Source: Flavobacteriales bacterium
GTDB lineage: Bacteria > Bacteroidota > Bacteroidia > Flavobacteriales_F > PHOS-HE28
Direction: 5' to 3'
DNA: 15,728 nucleotides
Assembly: GCA_016702645.1 (NCBI GenBank)
Contig: JADJDP010000029.1
Coordinates: 1 to 15,728, forward strand
Shown: one piece after another, positions 8,211 to 15,728 of the stretch
How the letters are laid out: each line of letters starts with the position of its first letter
How positions within the stretch are numbered: the first letter of the stretch is position 1
The notes under the pieces: generated by a model
What the model saw: only the letters and a program-made list of their open reading frames with translations
Databases searched by the model: none
What the model was told of the DNA's origin: nothing
Translations under genes and position numbers: made by a program

Positions 8211-10009
8211 AAAAGACCCTCACAGCCAACATCAACGGTACGGTGTTCCACATCGAAGAGGACGCCTACGACACGCTGCAACGGTACCTCGCCAACATCC
8301 GTGCGCAGTTCGCCGGCACCGATGGCCGCGATGAGATCATGTCCGACATCGAGGCTCGCATCGCGGAGCTGTTCAACGAACGGCTCGATGGCCGCAGCCA
8401 GGTGGTCACCCTCGCCGATGTGGAACATGTGGCCACCATCATGGGCCAACCGGAGGACTTCGCCGATGGAGAGCCGGCTGCGGGACCCGACAGCGCCCCT
8501 GAAGAGCGCGGCGCACCGGTGAAACGCACCTACAAGCGCTTCTTCCGCGATCCGGAGGACAAATGGGTGGGTGGTGTCCTCGGCGGCTTGGGCGCGTACA
8601 TCGGCATGGATCCGTTGTGGCTGCGCGTGGCCATGATCATCCTCGTGCTTGCCAGCGTGGGCGTGCTCATCCCGATCTACATCCTGTTGTGGATCCTCGT
8701 GCCCATGGCGGACAGCGCTCCGGACCGGCTCCAAATGCGCGGTGAGCCCGTGACCGTGGAGAACATCAAGCGCGTGGTGGAAGAAGGTGCCGAGCGCGTG
8801 AAGGACGGAAGTACACGCATGGCCAACGAGGCCAAGGACATCGGCAAGGACTGGAAGCGCGATGCCGCGCAACGCAAAAGCCAGGCGGCGGAGATCATCA
8901 GCAAGCTCTTCGGAGTCGCCATCATCGTGGTCGCCTTCAGCATGTCGCTCGGCCTCATCACCGGCCTCATCGGCGGCACATGGGGGTTGTGGCATGCCAC
9001 CTGGAGCAGCGAGGACGTTGGCCTGCTGGAGCTCGGTGGCTTGTTCTTCAACAGCCAGCAACAAGCGTTGTGGTTCGCCATCGGTGTCATCGCGCTCATG
9101 GCCATACCGCTCATCGGACTCTTCCTCGCGGGATTCCGGCTCTTGCTGGACACCCGCACACCCAAGTGGCTCGGATGGTCGCTCACCCTGCTCTGGCTGG
9201 CCGCATGGGTACCCACCATGTGGGGCGCTGCCGCCCTCGGGAAGGATTTCCACCGGGAGAACAGCGTGCGCACGGAAGAGACGCTCGTGCAACCGCAAGG
9301 CGGCATCCTCTACCTGGACGCATTGAACGTGGCGGAGGAAACCGAAGAGTGGAGCGTGCGCTTCGATGATGGTGGTATGGATGTGGACATGAACGGCCTG
9401 CACGTGGAGAACGGCAACATCTTCGGCGCATGGGCCCGGCTCGATGTGGAACGCAGCGCCGACAGCCTCTTTCACCTGGTGGTGATCCGCGAAGCACATG
9501 GTGCCACCGCCAAAGCTGCGATGGCGCGTGCGGAAGAGATCCAATACCGTGTGGAGCAGCAGGGTGATGTGCTGTTCGTTTCACCGGTGGTGAGCTATTC
9601 GGTGCAGGACAAGTTCCGGGCACAGGACGTGCACTTCACCCTGCACGTACCGGTGGGTAAGAGCATCTTCCTCCGACCAGGGAGCCGGAACGTGATCTAC
9701 GACATCGACAACGTGACCAATACCCTCGACGATGACATGATCGGTCGCACATGGACCATGACCAACGAAGGATTGGAGGACCCGAGGAAGCCGCGGCCGG
9801 GCAAGGACGAAGTCATCAAGGGCGAGATGACGCCCACCGTTACCGACAGCACCTTGTCCAAGAAAGTGGCCGCTTCGGTCTGGCGCAGACCAGCCCGCAA
9901 GACGGCACCCCGTCCCAACCAAGCAACGGCTGGTGTAACCAGCACCCCGGTTGCACGCGTCGAACTACCGAACGTCTTCAAACTCTTGGGCCTGTTGGGC
10001 CGTCCATGA
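8207..10009 (+). CDS. PspC-domain membrane protein with a large periplasmic C-terminus
   Basis: The 600-residue protein starts at the ATG overlapping the padR stop. Residues 1-90 form the conserved N-terminal region of Bacteroidota PspC proteins (TLTANINGTVFHIEEDAYDT, then YLANIRAQF, DIEARIAELF, VTLADVEHV, IMGQPEDF). The PspC domain spans about 116-170: WVGGVLGGLGAYIGMDPLWL followed by a membrane helix and IYILLWILVPMA. A charged helical linker (KRVVEEGAERVKDGSTRMAN) leads to further membrane segments at about 230-262, 285-314 and 320-343. The rest, about 343-575, is soluble and probably periplasmic, with beta-rich sequence (GGILYLDALNV, DVHFTLHVPVGKSIFL). PspC proteins take part in envelope-stress responses, and the padR pairing is common in Bacteroidota. 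Ligand and mechanism here are unknown. Confidence 0.85.
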   Translation: MKKTLTANINGTVFHIEEDAYDTLQRYLANIRAQFAGTDGRDEIMSDIEARIAELFNERLDGRSQVVTLADVEHVATIMGQPEDFADGEPAAGPDSAPEERGAPVKRTYKRFFRDPEDKWVGGVLGGLGAYIGMDPLWLRVAMIILVLASVGVLIPIYILLWILVPMADSAPDRLQMRGEPVTVENIKRVVEEGAERVKDGSTRMANEAKDIGKDWKRDAAQRKSQAAEIISKLFGVAIIVVAFSMSLGLITGLIGGTWGLWHATWSSEDVGLLELGGLFFNSQQQALWFAIGVIALMAIPLIGLFLAGFRLLLDTRTPKWLGWSLTLLWLAAWVPTMWGAAALGKDFHRENSVRTEETLVQPQGGILYLDALNVAEETEEWSVRFDDGGMDVDMNGLHVENGNIFGAWARLDVERSADSLFHLVVIREAHGATAKAAMARAEEIQYRVEQQGDVLFVSPVVSYSVQDKFRAQDVHFTLHVPVGKSIFLRPGSRNVIYDIDNVTNTLDDDMIGRTWTMTNEGLEDPRKPRPGKDEVIKGEMTPTVTDSTLSKKVAASVWRRPARKTAPRPNQATAGVTSTPVARVELPNVFKLLGLLGRP

Positions 10010-10065
10010 TAACGCGGTGACCGCAAGGAGGTGTCGCAACGAGGGGTTGGAACACCGCACCGCCA

Positions 10066-10100
10066 GAGCGCCCTGTCTTCGGACGGGGCGTTCGCTTTTT
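10066..10100 (+). terminator. Intrinsic terminator of padR-pspC
   Basis: GAGCGCCCTGTC-ttcg-GACGGGGCGTTC forms a 12-bp stem with two G-U pairs and a UUCG tetraloop, followed by GC and five T (10096-10100). It lies 57 nt after the pspC stop. The T-run overlaps the stop codon of the convergent minus-strand gene, so the stem also lies just past that gene's end, but without a T-tract in that direction. Confidence 0.75.
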
Positions 10101-11418
10101 ACCGCACTACGCGTTGCTCGCTCACCAAACCGTTCTGCTGCAAACGCACCACATAGGTACCGGCAGCAAGGGCGGCGAAGCCATCCACGCGCAAGGCCGA
10201 GCCGATCGAGTTCGCCCGTTGATCGATCACGCAGCGGCCATCGATCGTAAGAACTTGCACATGCACTTGCCCGGTGGAACCCGTCAACGTGATGAAGAGA
10301 TCGCCGCTCGTTGGATTCGGGAACACGTTCAGCACGGGAGCTTGCGAGCGCTCCTCCACGCCCACCGCCACCAGATCGGCATCGGCCACGTTCACCGTGA
10401 AGGAAGTGCCGTTGCGCCGCTCGGTGACCATGGCGATCACGCGCAAATTGTTGCTGTTCCACTGCTCCGGTACCGTAAGTGTGTATTGGTGCGTGTACAA
10501 GCTGCCGGCCGAGGTGGTTGCGGGGAAAACGCCACTGGTGCCGCTCGCACCACCGAGCACTTCGCGCACGAGCTGGTGATGGATATAGCCCGGCGCCGCT
10601 GAGGTCTGCGGACCGGGGACATTGTCTTCCAACACGTAAGCGTTCAGGACGAGATCGCCGGTGATCGCCGCAGTGGTCGTGGTGGTCACATCCACCGTGA
10701 GCAACCGCGTCCAGTCATTGAAAGCGGCATCGATGTCGATGATCGCCGGTGAGACACCTTGTTTGCGCAGTTCGGCCCGGGCGCTCCACAGGTCGTATGC
10801 AGCATCGTCCTGCAAGGTCCCGAACTCCTCCTGCTCCATGACACCCGAAGGGGAATACTCCGCGGAGAACTGCGCCCAGTAGGCCGTGCTGCTCGCACTG
10901 GTGAACTCATCGTTGTTGTGGTGCTTGGCCACCACGATGAACGGATCGGCATCGAGCGCATTGGTCGTTTCGTTCGGGTTGGGGCAGAACTGGCACCAGG
11001 TCCCGGTGTACTGCTCCATCAACACGCTCTTCTCCGTCCAGTTGTTGATCACGCCCACCGGGAAGTAGAGCGTATCGTTGGTGGCATCGGTATCTCCCGC
11101 TCCCACCACCCATACCTTGAGCGTACCTGCGCTCTCGGGTTGGTTGAACGCGATCTGGTGAACGTAGGGCCAATACTGGTTGCCGCTGATGCCGGTGGTG
11201 CTCTGCCAATTGCCCACCTGCACCGCACCGTTGTTCCAACGCCAGTCCACGTGGAAGGAGATGAGCGGCGTGGCAACGCTGTTGCGCACACGGGCGCTCA
11301 CCGTCCAGTCCGTGCCCGCTTTCCAAAAACGGGGAACGAACGCGTTGGTGAGGTAGGCGTTCTGCGCGGTGAGCGCGGTGCCAAGAAGAAGGGCGATCGA
11401 GAGGACGATGGGGCGCAT
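10099..11418 (-). CDS. Omp28-like surface protein with T9SS sorting domain
   Basis: ATG 11418 gives 439 residues. A signal peptide MRPIVLSIALLLGTALTAQ is followed by a beta-rich domain (about 25-125) of the kind that binds other surface proteins. An Omp28-like, thioredoxin-related domain contains VLMEQYTGTWCQFCPNPNE with a CxxC pair at C142 and C145, and VAKHHNNDEF. The C-terminus from about 362 is a T9SS type A sorting domain (LNVFPNPTSGDLFITL, VLTIDGRCV, GTYVVRLQQNGLVSEQRVVR). The protein is therefore exported across the outer membrane and cleaved or anchored there. The CxxC suggests disulfide chemistry, but the fold assignment is from family resemblance. The reading frame stays open upstream to 12354, but that part is antisense to the ureohydrolase and lies before the promoter. 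Confidence 0.85.
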   Translation of the reverse strand: MRPIVLSIALLLGTALTAQNAYLTNAFVPRFWKAGTDWTVSARVRNSVATPLISFHVDWRWNNGAVQVGNWQSTTGISGNQYWPYVHQIAFNQPESAGTLKVWVVGAGDTDATNDTLYFPVGVINNWTEKSVLMEQYTGTWCQFCPNPNETTNALDADPFIVVAKHHNNDEFTSASSTAYWAQFSAEYSPSGVMEQEEFGTLQDDAAYDLWSARAELRKQGVSPAIIDIDAAFNDWTRLLTVDVTTTTTAAITGDLVLNAYVLEDNVPGPQTSAAPGYIHHQLVREVLGGASGTSGVFPATTSAGSLYTHQYTLTVPEQWNSNNLRVIAMVTERRNGTSFTVNVADADLVAVGVEERSQAPVLNVFPNPTSGDLFITLTGSTGQVHVQVLTIDGRCVIDQRANSIGSALRVDGFAALAAGTYVVRLQQNGLVSEQRVVR

Positions 11419-11435
11419 TTCGGACAAGTATGGGT

Positions 11436-11495
11436 GCGAAGGTAACAGCCCTGCAAGGGCGCTATCCGGTGCCGCAACACGGCCGTTACCTTCGC
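11436..11495. promoter_or_regulatory. Divergent promoters as an inverted repeat
   Basis: GCGAAGGTAAC (11436-11446) and GTTACCTTCGC (11485-11495) are perfect inverted copies, 38 nt apart. Each contains TACCTTCG, one mismatch from the Bacteroidota -7 box TAnnTTTG, pointing outward to its own gene. The plus copy ends 4 nt before the ATG at 11500, which implies a leaderless message. The minus copy is 17 nt from the ATG at 11418. No clear -33 TTG was found for either. Confidence 0.55.
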
Positions 11496-11499
11496 CCGC

Positions 11500-12537
11500 A
11501 TGAGCAAAGCGAGCAAGATCAAGGCCTTCGATCCCAACAGTCCCGGCGATCCCGATGCCCAGTTGTACGGCCTGCCCTTCACCTGCGAAGAGGCCGATAT
11601 CGTGCTCGTGCCCGTGCCGTGGGAAGTGACCACCAGCTACGGCGGCGGCACTTCGCGCGGACCGGCAGCCATCCGCGATGCGAGCTTCCAGGTGGATCTT
11701 TTCCATCCCGAATTTCCGAAGCTGTGGAAACGCGGCATCGCCATGGACGAGATGCCGGACGACCTGCGCAAACAGAGCGACCACTTGAAGAAGGAAGCCG
11801 CGTTGGTGATGGACGCGCTCGTGGGTACGGTGAACGCGAAACAGCAGGCGAAAGCTGCGGCCGCCCTGGAACTCATCAACGCGGAATGCGCCGTGATGAA
11901 CAAGTGGGTGGAACAACGCTGCGGCTACTGGATGGACCAAGGCAAGCTCGTGGGCCTCGTGGGTGGCGATCACAGCACGCCGCTCGGCTTGTTCCGTGCG
12001 CAGGCGAAACGCCACAAACGTTTCGGCATCCTGCACGTCGATGCGCACCTGGACCTCCGCATCGTGTACGAAGGTTTCACGTACAGCCATGCCAGCATCA
12101 TGCACAATGCGCTCGGCATTCCCCAGTTGGAACGCATCGTGAGCGTGGCCATCCGCGACTTCTGCACGCAGGAGAACGACGTCTTCCTCGCTGCCAAGGA
12201 CCGCGTGCGCATCGTGCGCAGTGCCGATGTGCGCGCCATGCAATACGAAGGATCCACCTGGCGCGAGCAGTGCGAACTCATCATCGCCGCGCTGCCGGAG
12301 AAGGTCCACATCAGCTTCGATATCGATGGGCTCGACCCCACCTTGTGCCCGCATACCGGCACACCGGTCCCCGGCGGTTTGCAGTTCGAAGAGGCCACCT
12401 ACCTCCTATCGCTACTGGCCAAACGACGCACCATCATCGGTTTCGATCTGGTGGAAGTTGCGCCCGGCAAGGACGAGTGGGATGCGAACGTGGGGGCACG
12501 GTTGCTGTGGCACTTGTGCGGGGTGTTGGCAAAGTGA
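11500..12537 (+). CDS. Ureohydrolase (arginase / agmatinase / formimidoylglutamase superfamily)
   Basis: The product is a 345-residue binuclear manganese hydrolase that cleaves a guanidino or formimidoyl group from its substrate. All six metal ligands of the superfamily are present: H158 in LVGGDHST, D181, H183 and D185 in VDAHLDLR, and D274 and D276 in SFDIDGLDP. The N-terminus shows PWEVTTSYGGGTSRGPAAIR, in which the YGxGTxxGPxAI motif is standard for agmatinase-like members. The end has VEVAPGKDEWDANVGARLL. The substrate cannot be assigned from sequence alone: agmatine, arginine or formimidoyl-glutamate are all possible, and no histidine-utilisation or polyamine genes are adjacent. The ATG at 11500 follows the -7 box directly. 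The gene is intact and divergent from the Omp28-like gene. Confidence 0.88.
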   Translation: MSKASKIKAFDPNSPGDPDAQLYGLPFTCEEADIVLVPVPWEVTTSYGGGTSRGPAAIRDASFQVDLFHPEFPKLWKRGIAMDEMPDDLRKQSDHLKKEAALVMDALVGTVNAKQQAKAAAALELINAECAVMNKWVEQRCGYWMDQGKLVGLVGGDHSTPLGLFRAQAKRHKRFGILHVDAHLDLRIVYEGFTYSHASIMHNALGIPQLERIVSVAIRDFCTQENDVFLAAKDRVRIVRSADVRAMQYEGSTWREQCELIIAALPEKVHISFDIDGLDPTLCPHTGTPVPGGLQFEEATYLLSLLAKRRTIIGFDLVEVAPGKDEWDANVGARLLWHLCGVLAK

Positions 12538-12568
12538 AGCGTACGAGCGCCTCCTCCGGCATTGCTCG

Positions 12569-12596
12569 CTCCACACCCCCTCGTGGAGAATTCCAC
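12569..12596 (+). other. Weak hairpin between ureohydrolase and LysM genes
   Basis: CTCCAC (12569-12574) pairs with GTGGAG (12583-12588) across an 8-nt loop, and GTGGAGAATTCCAC (12583-12596) is an alternative imperfect dyad. No T-tract follows. It may end ureohydrolase transcription weakly; support is slight. Apart from this and the box at 12623, the 104-nt gap 12538-12641 shows nothing. Confidence 0.25.
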
Positions 12597-12622
12597 CGGG
12601 CTCGCGCGCGTTCATGCATTGT

Positions 12623-12633
12623 ACGATCCTTGC
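12623..12633 (+). promoter_or_regulatory. Possible -7 box before the LysM gene
   Basis: ACGATCCTTGC repeats the 11-mer found before the repeat protein at 273-283, and both are followed by a short AT-rich stretch, ACGC and then the start codon 7-8 nt away. This supports GTG 12642 as the start. No TTG was found at -33 distance. Confidence 0.35.
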
Positions 12634-12641
12634 TTTACGCT

Positions 12642-14097
12642 GTGCGCGTGCGTCCGCTCCTCTCCTTCCTTTTCGCAGTCGTCATGGGTTCGTCGTGGGC
12701 GCAATCCACGTGGCGTGTCGATAGCCTGATGACCACCTGGCCCGTGCGGCTGGCGGTGGAGGAAGCGCGCCATACCAGCACACCCGGCGTGATCCGCGCG
12801 GTGGATACCCGCGACCTGTACGCGCAACTGAAAAGCGCCGTACCCGGCATTCCCGTCTTTGCGGATAGCAACGTGGTGCGTTACGTGAACCTTTACGGCG
12901 AACCACGCCGCGAAGAATTCCGCGCGTTGCTCGGTGCAGCACAACACTACTTCCCGCTCATCGAAGGCGAGCTCGCGCGTCAGGGACTGCCCAAGGACCT
13001 GAAGTACCTGCCCATGGCGATGAGCGCGATGAACAACTTGGCGGGATCGCCGAGCGGCGAAGCGGGTTTGTGGATGCTGAACTACCCCGTCGCCGTGCGC
13101 CATGGCCTCACCGTGACAGCGGATCGCGATGAACGTCGTGATGCGCGCCTCGCCACCATCACCGCCGCACGCCACCTGAAGGAACTTCACACGCGCTATA
13201 ACGACTGGGGACTTGCGATCATGGCCTTCACCTGCGGTCCGGCGAACGTGGCGCGCGCGCAAGGACGTACGAACAACAGCACCGACCACCGCACGCTCTA
13301 TCCGCACTTCAACAGCGGCCACCGCGATGTGCTGCCACTGCTCATGGCCTTCATCCATCTGAGCGCGCACGCCAAGGAACTCGGCATCGAGCCGCTGGAG
13401 GTGGCTCCCATGGAAGCGACCGATTCCCTGCGCACGGAAACCGAACTGCGCTTCGCAGCGGTGGCCACCACGCTGGGCATGCCCGTATCGCGGTTGCGCG
13501 CGATCAACCCGGTGTTCTGCAACGATCGCGTACCTGCGTACGAGACGTTCCGCCTTCCGCGCGGCGAACGCGACCGGTTCACCCAACTGCTCGATTCCAT
13601 CCAGCGCGTTCAACAGCAATTGCGGGAAGTTCCCGTTCTGGCCAGTAGTGTTGCCACGGAGCGGACCGCCGATGGTCGCGAGGCGATCCACTACCGCGTG
13701 CGCAACGGGGACTACCTCGGACGCATCGCCATGCGCTTCGGGGTGAAGGTGTCGCAGATCAAGACGTGGAACAAACTGCGCAACGACCGCATCAGCGCAG
13801 GGGACCGGTTGGTGATCTACGTGCCCGCATCACAACGCGATCGTTACGAGCGGCACACGGTGAAGACCACCGATGGTGAACCCACGAACAGCACCGCACC
13901 GAAGCCAGCGGGTACCACGGCTGGCAGGAGCACTTCGGTGGCGGACCACATCTGGTACACGGTGCAGGCGGGTGACTCGCTCTACGCCATAGCACAGCGC
14001 TTCCCGGGGGTGGAAGCAAAGGACCTGATGGAATTGAACGGCATCTCCGCGAACATCAAACCGGGGGCAGAAGCTCAAGATACCCGTCGCCAAATGA
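12642..14097 (+). CDS. LysM protein with degenerate lytic transglycosylase domain (one frameshift)
   Basis: From GTG 12642 the protein starts MRVRPLLSFLFAVVMGSSWA, a signal peptide. Residues about 85-215 form an MltD-like SLT domain: ELARQGLPKDLKYLPMAMSA, then GEAGLWMLNYPVAVRHGL and LAIMAFTCGPANVARA. In active enzymes the motif reads YLPxxES with catalytic Glu; here that position is Met127, and the usual Gln of GLWQ is Met. Two LysM domains follow, about 349-394 (YRVRNGDYLGRIAMRFGV) and 437-484 (YTVQAGDSLYAIAQRF), which bind peptidoglycan. The last LysM ends in frame as KLKIPVAK and TGA 14095-14097 if one G of the G5 run at 14063-14067 is removed, giving 484 residues. As written, the frame runs on into the next gene. 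It is probably a periplasmic peptidoglycan-binding protein. No in-frame ATG is available at the start. Confidence 0.75.
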
Positions 14098-15576
14098 CGC
14101 CCGCCCGTGTGCTCGCCTTCCTCTGTGCCGTGCTGCTGGTCCTCGCGCTCATCGGTCAATTGCTGCCGAAGGATGGGCTGCGGCTCGGCTCCTTGGAACT
14201 ACGCTTCCCTTCTGCACGTGAGGTGCTCTTCCCGGAAAAGCAACAACTCGTGGACATCGGGGACATCCTTGCGCTGCCAACGGACTCCGTGACCATGCCC
14301 ATGGACACATTGGCGACCGATACCATGGCAGTGGATACCGCCAGCACGGCGCTCGTTTTCGACGCGAGCAAACTGGCACCACTGGAGGAGCGGATCAAAT
14401 TGCACTACCCCGCCGGAGGCAAAACGGTGTTGCACGACTTCTTCGCCGCGCTGGAAAGCGCTGGTTCCGCTTCGAAGCCGATCCGCATCCTCCACTACGG
14501 CGATTCGCAACTCGAAGGCGACCGGATCACCGCGTACGTGCGCAACAAATTGCAAACGCAGTTCGGCGGCAACGGGCCGGGACTGTTCTCCGTAGCGGAC
14601 ATCGTACCGCACTTCAGCGTTGCGCGCGAACTCAGCGACAACTGGGAACGCTACAGCGTGATGACCAAGAAACCGAAGAACCAAAAGCACGATCGTTTCG
14701 GTTCGCTCTCGGCGTTCTCGCGCTTCACACCCATCCTTGCGGATACGGTCGCACTGGACACGGTGGTACATACGGCCACCATCACCGTGAAACCCGAGCG
14801 GCGTTGCTTCGGCAAGGCACAAGCATGGTCGGATTGCAGGCTGTTCTACGGTTGGCACCGTGCTCCCATCACGTTGACGATGACCGTGGATGGAACGGAG
14901 ACCAGCAACGAGACGATCCCCGCCAGCGAGCAACTCCTCACACGCGAATGGCGCTTCGATGGCACCCCGAAGCAAGTGGTCATCACCATGAAGGGCGTGG
15001 ACAGTCCCGACGTCTTCGGTGTTTCCATGGAAGGACGCAACGGCGTGGCGATGGACAACATCCCGGCACGGGGCGCTGCGGGCTATGAGTTCCGACGCAG
15101 CGATCAGGCCTTATTGTCGCGCATGTACGATGAACTGGACGTGAAGCTCCTGATCCCTGCAATACGGCGGCAATGTGCTCCCCAACTTGAAGAGCGCTGA
15201 TGAGGCCGCACAGTACGGCCGCTTCTTCGGCGCACAGATCGCGCGTTTCAAGAAGCTGGTACCCGGTGTGAGCATCATCGTCATCGGACCCAGTGACATG
15301 AGCATCAAGGAAGGGGATGCGTACGTGACACGACCGTTCCTGGAGGATGTGCGGGATGCGATGAAGACGAACGCACTGGCGCAAGGCGCTGTCTTCTGGG
15401 GCATGTACGAGGCGATGGGCGGCAAGAACAGCATGGCCAGTTGGGTGCAGGCCGATCCGCCACTGGCCGCCAACGACTACACGCACTTCAGTCCGCAGGG
15501 TGCACGCAAAGTGGGTGAACTCTTCTACAGTGCGTTGATCGGAGATTTCGCGGAATACCACAGCGCACGGCAATGA
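14094..15576 (+). CDS. Membrane-anchored SGNH/GDSL hydrolase (one frameshift)
   Basis: ATG 14094 overlaps the LysM stop (ATGA). The first 25 residues are a membrane anchor (ARVLAFLCAVLLVLALIGQL). SGNH signatures follow: block I ILHYGDSQLEGDR with nucleophile Ser138, block II MDNIPARGAAG, block III QYGGN, and block V NDYTHFSPQG with D461 and H464. Blocks I-II and III-V are in different frames: an extra C in the CCC at 15155-15157 must be dropped to read LLI-LQYGGNVLPNLKSADE. The corrected protein has 493 residues. Such enzymes act as esterases or acetyltransferases on cell-envelope polysaccharides; beside a LysM protein, a peptidoglycan or glycan O-acetylation role is plausible but not shown. 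It ends by overlapping the next ATG by four bases, so the three genes form an operon. Confidence 0.8.
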
Positions 15577-15728
15577 AGAACAATCGCTACCGAGGCGCAG
15601 AGACGCGAAGAATGCCGGGAACTGCATCGGTCTCCCTTCGCGCCTTTGCGCCTTTGCGGCAGATCTCCATCCTACTGTTGCTCACTCCGTGCGTCTTGTT
15701 CGCACAGGGGGACAATCCGTTGCGCACA
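15573..15728 (+). CDS. Secreted protein, 5' part only
   Basis: The frame opens at ATG 15573, which overlaps the SGNH stop, and is still open at the window edge (52 codons). An alternative in-frame ATG is at 15612. The hydrophobic core ISILLLLTPCVLF followed by AQGDNPLRT looks like a signal peptide cleaved near A-Q. The residues before it (NNRYRGAETRR, VSLRAFAPLRQ) are encoded by a palindromic repeat and are not typical n-region sequence, so the real start may be internal. The operon position suggests a second SGNH-type or related envelope protein, which is inference only. Confidence 0.5.
   Translation, partial: MKNNRYRGAETRRMPGTASVSLRAFAPLRQISILLLLTPCVLFAQGDNPLRT
15590..15659. repeat. REP-like palindromic element at the start of the last gene
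   Basis: Left arm CCGAGGCGCAGAGACGCGAAG (15590-15610) is close to the reverse complement of the right arm at 15636-15659 (CTTCGCGCCTTTGCGCCTTTGCGG), with two transitions and a 3-nt difference in length. GGCGCAAAGGCGC-type palindromes are widespread intergenic repeats in several bacterial phyla. Here the element sits inside the first codons of a reading frame. Confidence 0.55.

Noticed and set aside
8102..9544. 480-codon open frame on the minus strand
   Set aside because: It is antisense to padR-pspC, His- and Asp-rich from GC-biased codons, and shows no recognisable domain.
11419..12354. Upstream extension of the Omp28-like frame
   Set aside because: It is antisense to the ureohydrolase. 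The signal peptide and promoter fix the start at 11418.
11430..12641. Upstream extension of the LysM frame
   Set aside because: It overlaps the intact ureohydrolase in another frame and has no domain; the signal peptide begins at 12642.

Overview
The window looks like a high-GC member of the Bacteroidota, probably Flavobacteriales. The evidence is two or three type IX secretion (T9SS) C-terminal sorting regions, a PadR-PspC pair, an Omp28-like surface protein, a LysM cell-wall protein followed by SGNH hydrolases, and promoter-like boxes close to the Bacteroidota -7 consensus TAnnTTTG (TACCTTCG, TAACTTGC). No rRNA, tRNA, CRISPR array or transposase was seen. The species is an inference.

Left third (1-4210): a heavily frameshifted region. 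It starts with the 3' end of a T9SS-sorted protein (1-201). A large secreted protein follows (291 to about 3515), with a signal peptide, ten 69-nt tandem repeats carrying GRGD, a middle region typical of Flavobacteriales surface proteins, SprB-like and PKD domains and the start of a T9SS sorting domain. It is broken by at least a dozen frameshifts or stops. Its 3' end runs directly into the truncated 3' end of a convergent AbiEii-like nucleotidyltransferase toxin gene (minus strand). Upstream of that lies a frameshifted antitoxin-like partner gene with a recognisable promoter.

Middle (4262-10009): intact genes. On the minus strand are an EttA-like ABC-F translation factor and, upstream of it, a GT39-family membrane glycosyltransferase. 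Divergent from these is a padR-pspC operon whose promoter is covered by a 25-bp imperfect palindrome, the best candidate for PadR autoregulation. A UUCG-loop terminator closes it.

Right third (10099-15728): a minus-strand Omp28-like, T9SS-sorted surface protein is divergent from a ureohydrolase (arginase/agmatinase/formimidoylglutamase superfamily). The two promoters form an 11-bp perfect inverted repeat. Next is a cell-envelope operon: a LysM protein with a degenerate lytic-transglycosylase domain, a membrane-anchored SGNH hydrolase overlapping it by ATGA, and a second secreted protein overlapping by ATGA and running off the window. One extra G fuses the first two reading frames and one extra C breaks the SGNH frame, so both look like residual indels rather than real gene structure.

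No clearly new system was found. The most unusual items are the hidden toxin-antitoxin pair and its junction with the secreted protein, the GRGD repeat array, the PadR operator, and the lytic transglycosylase that lacks its catalytic Glu.
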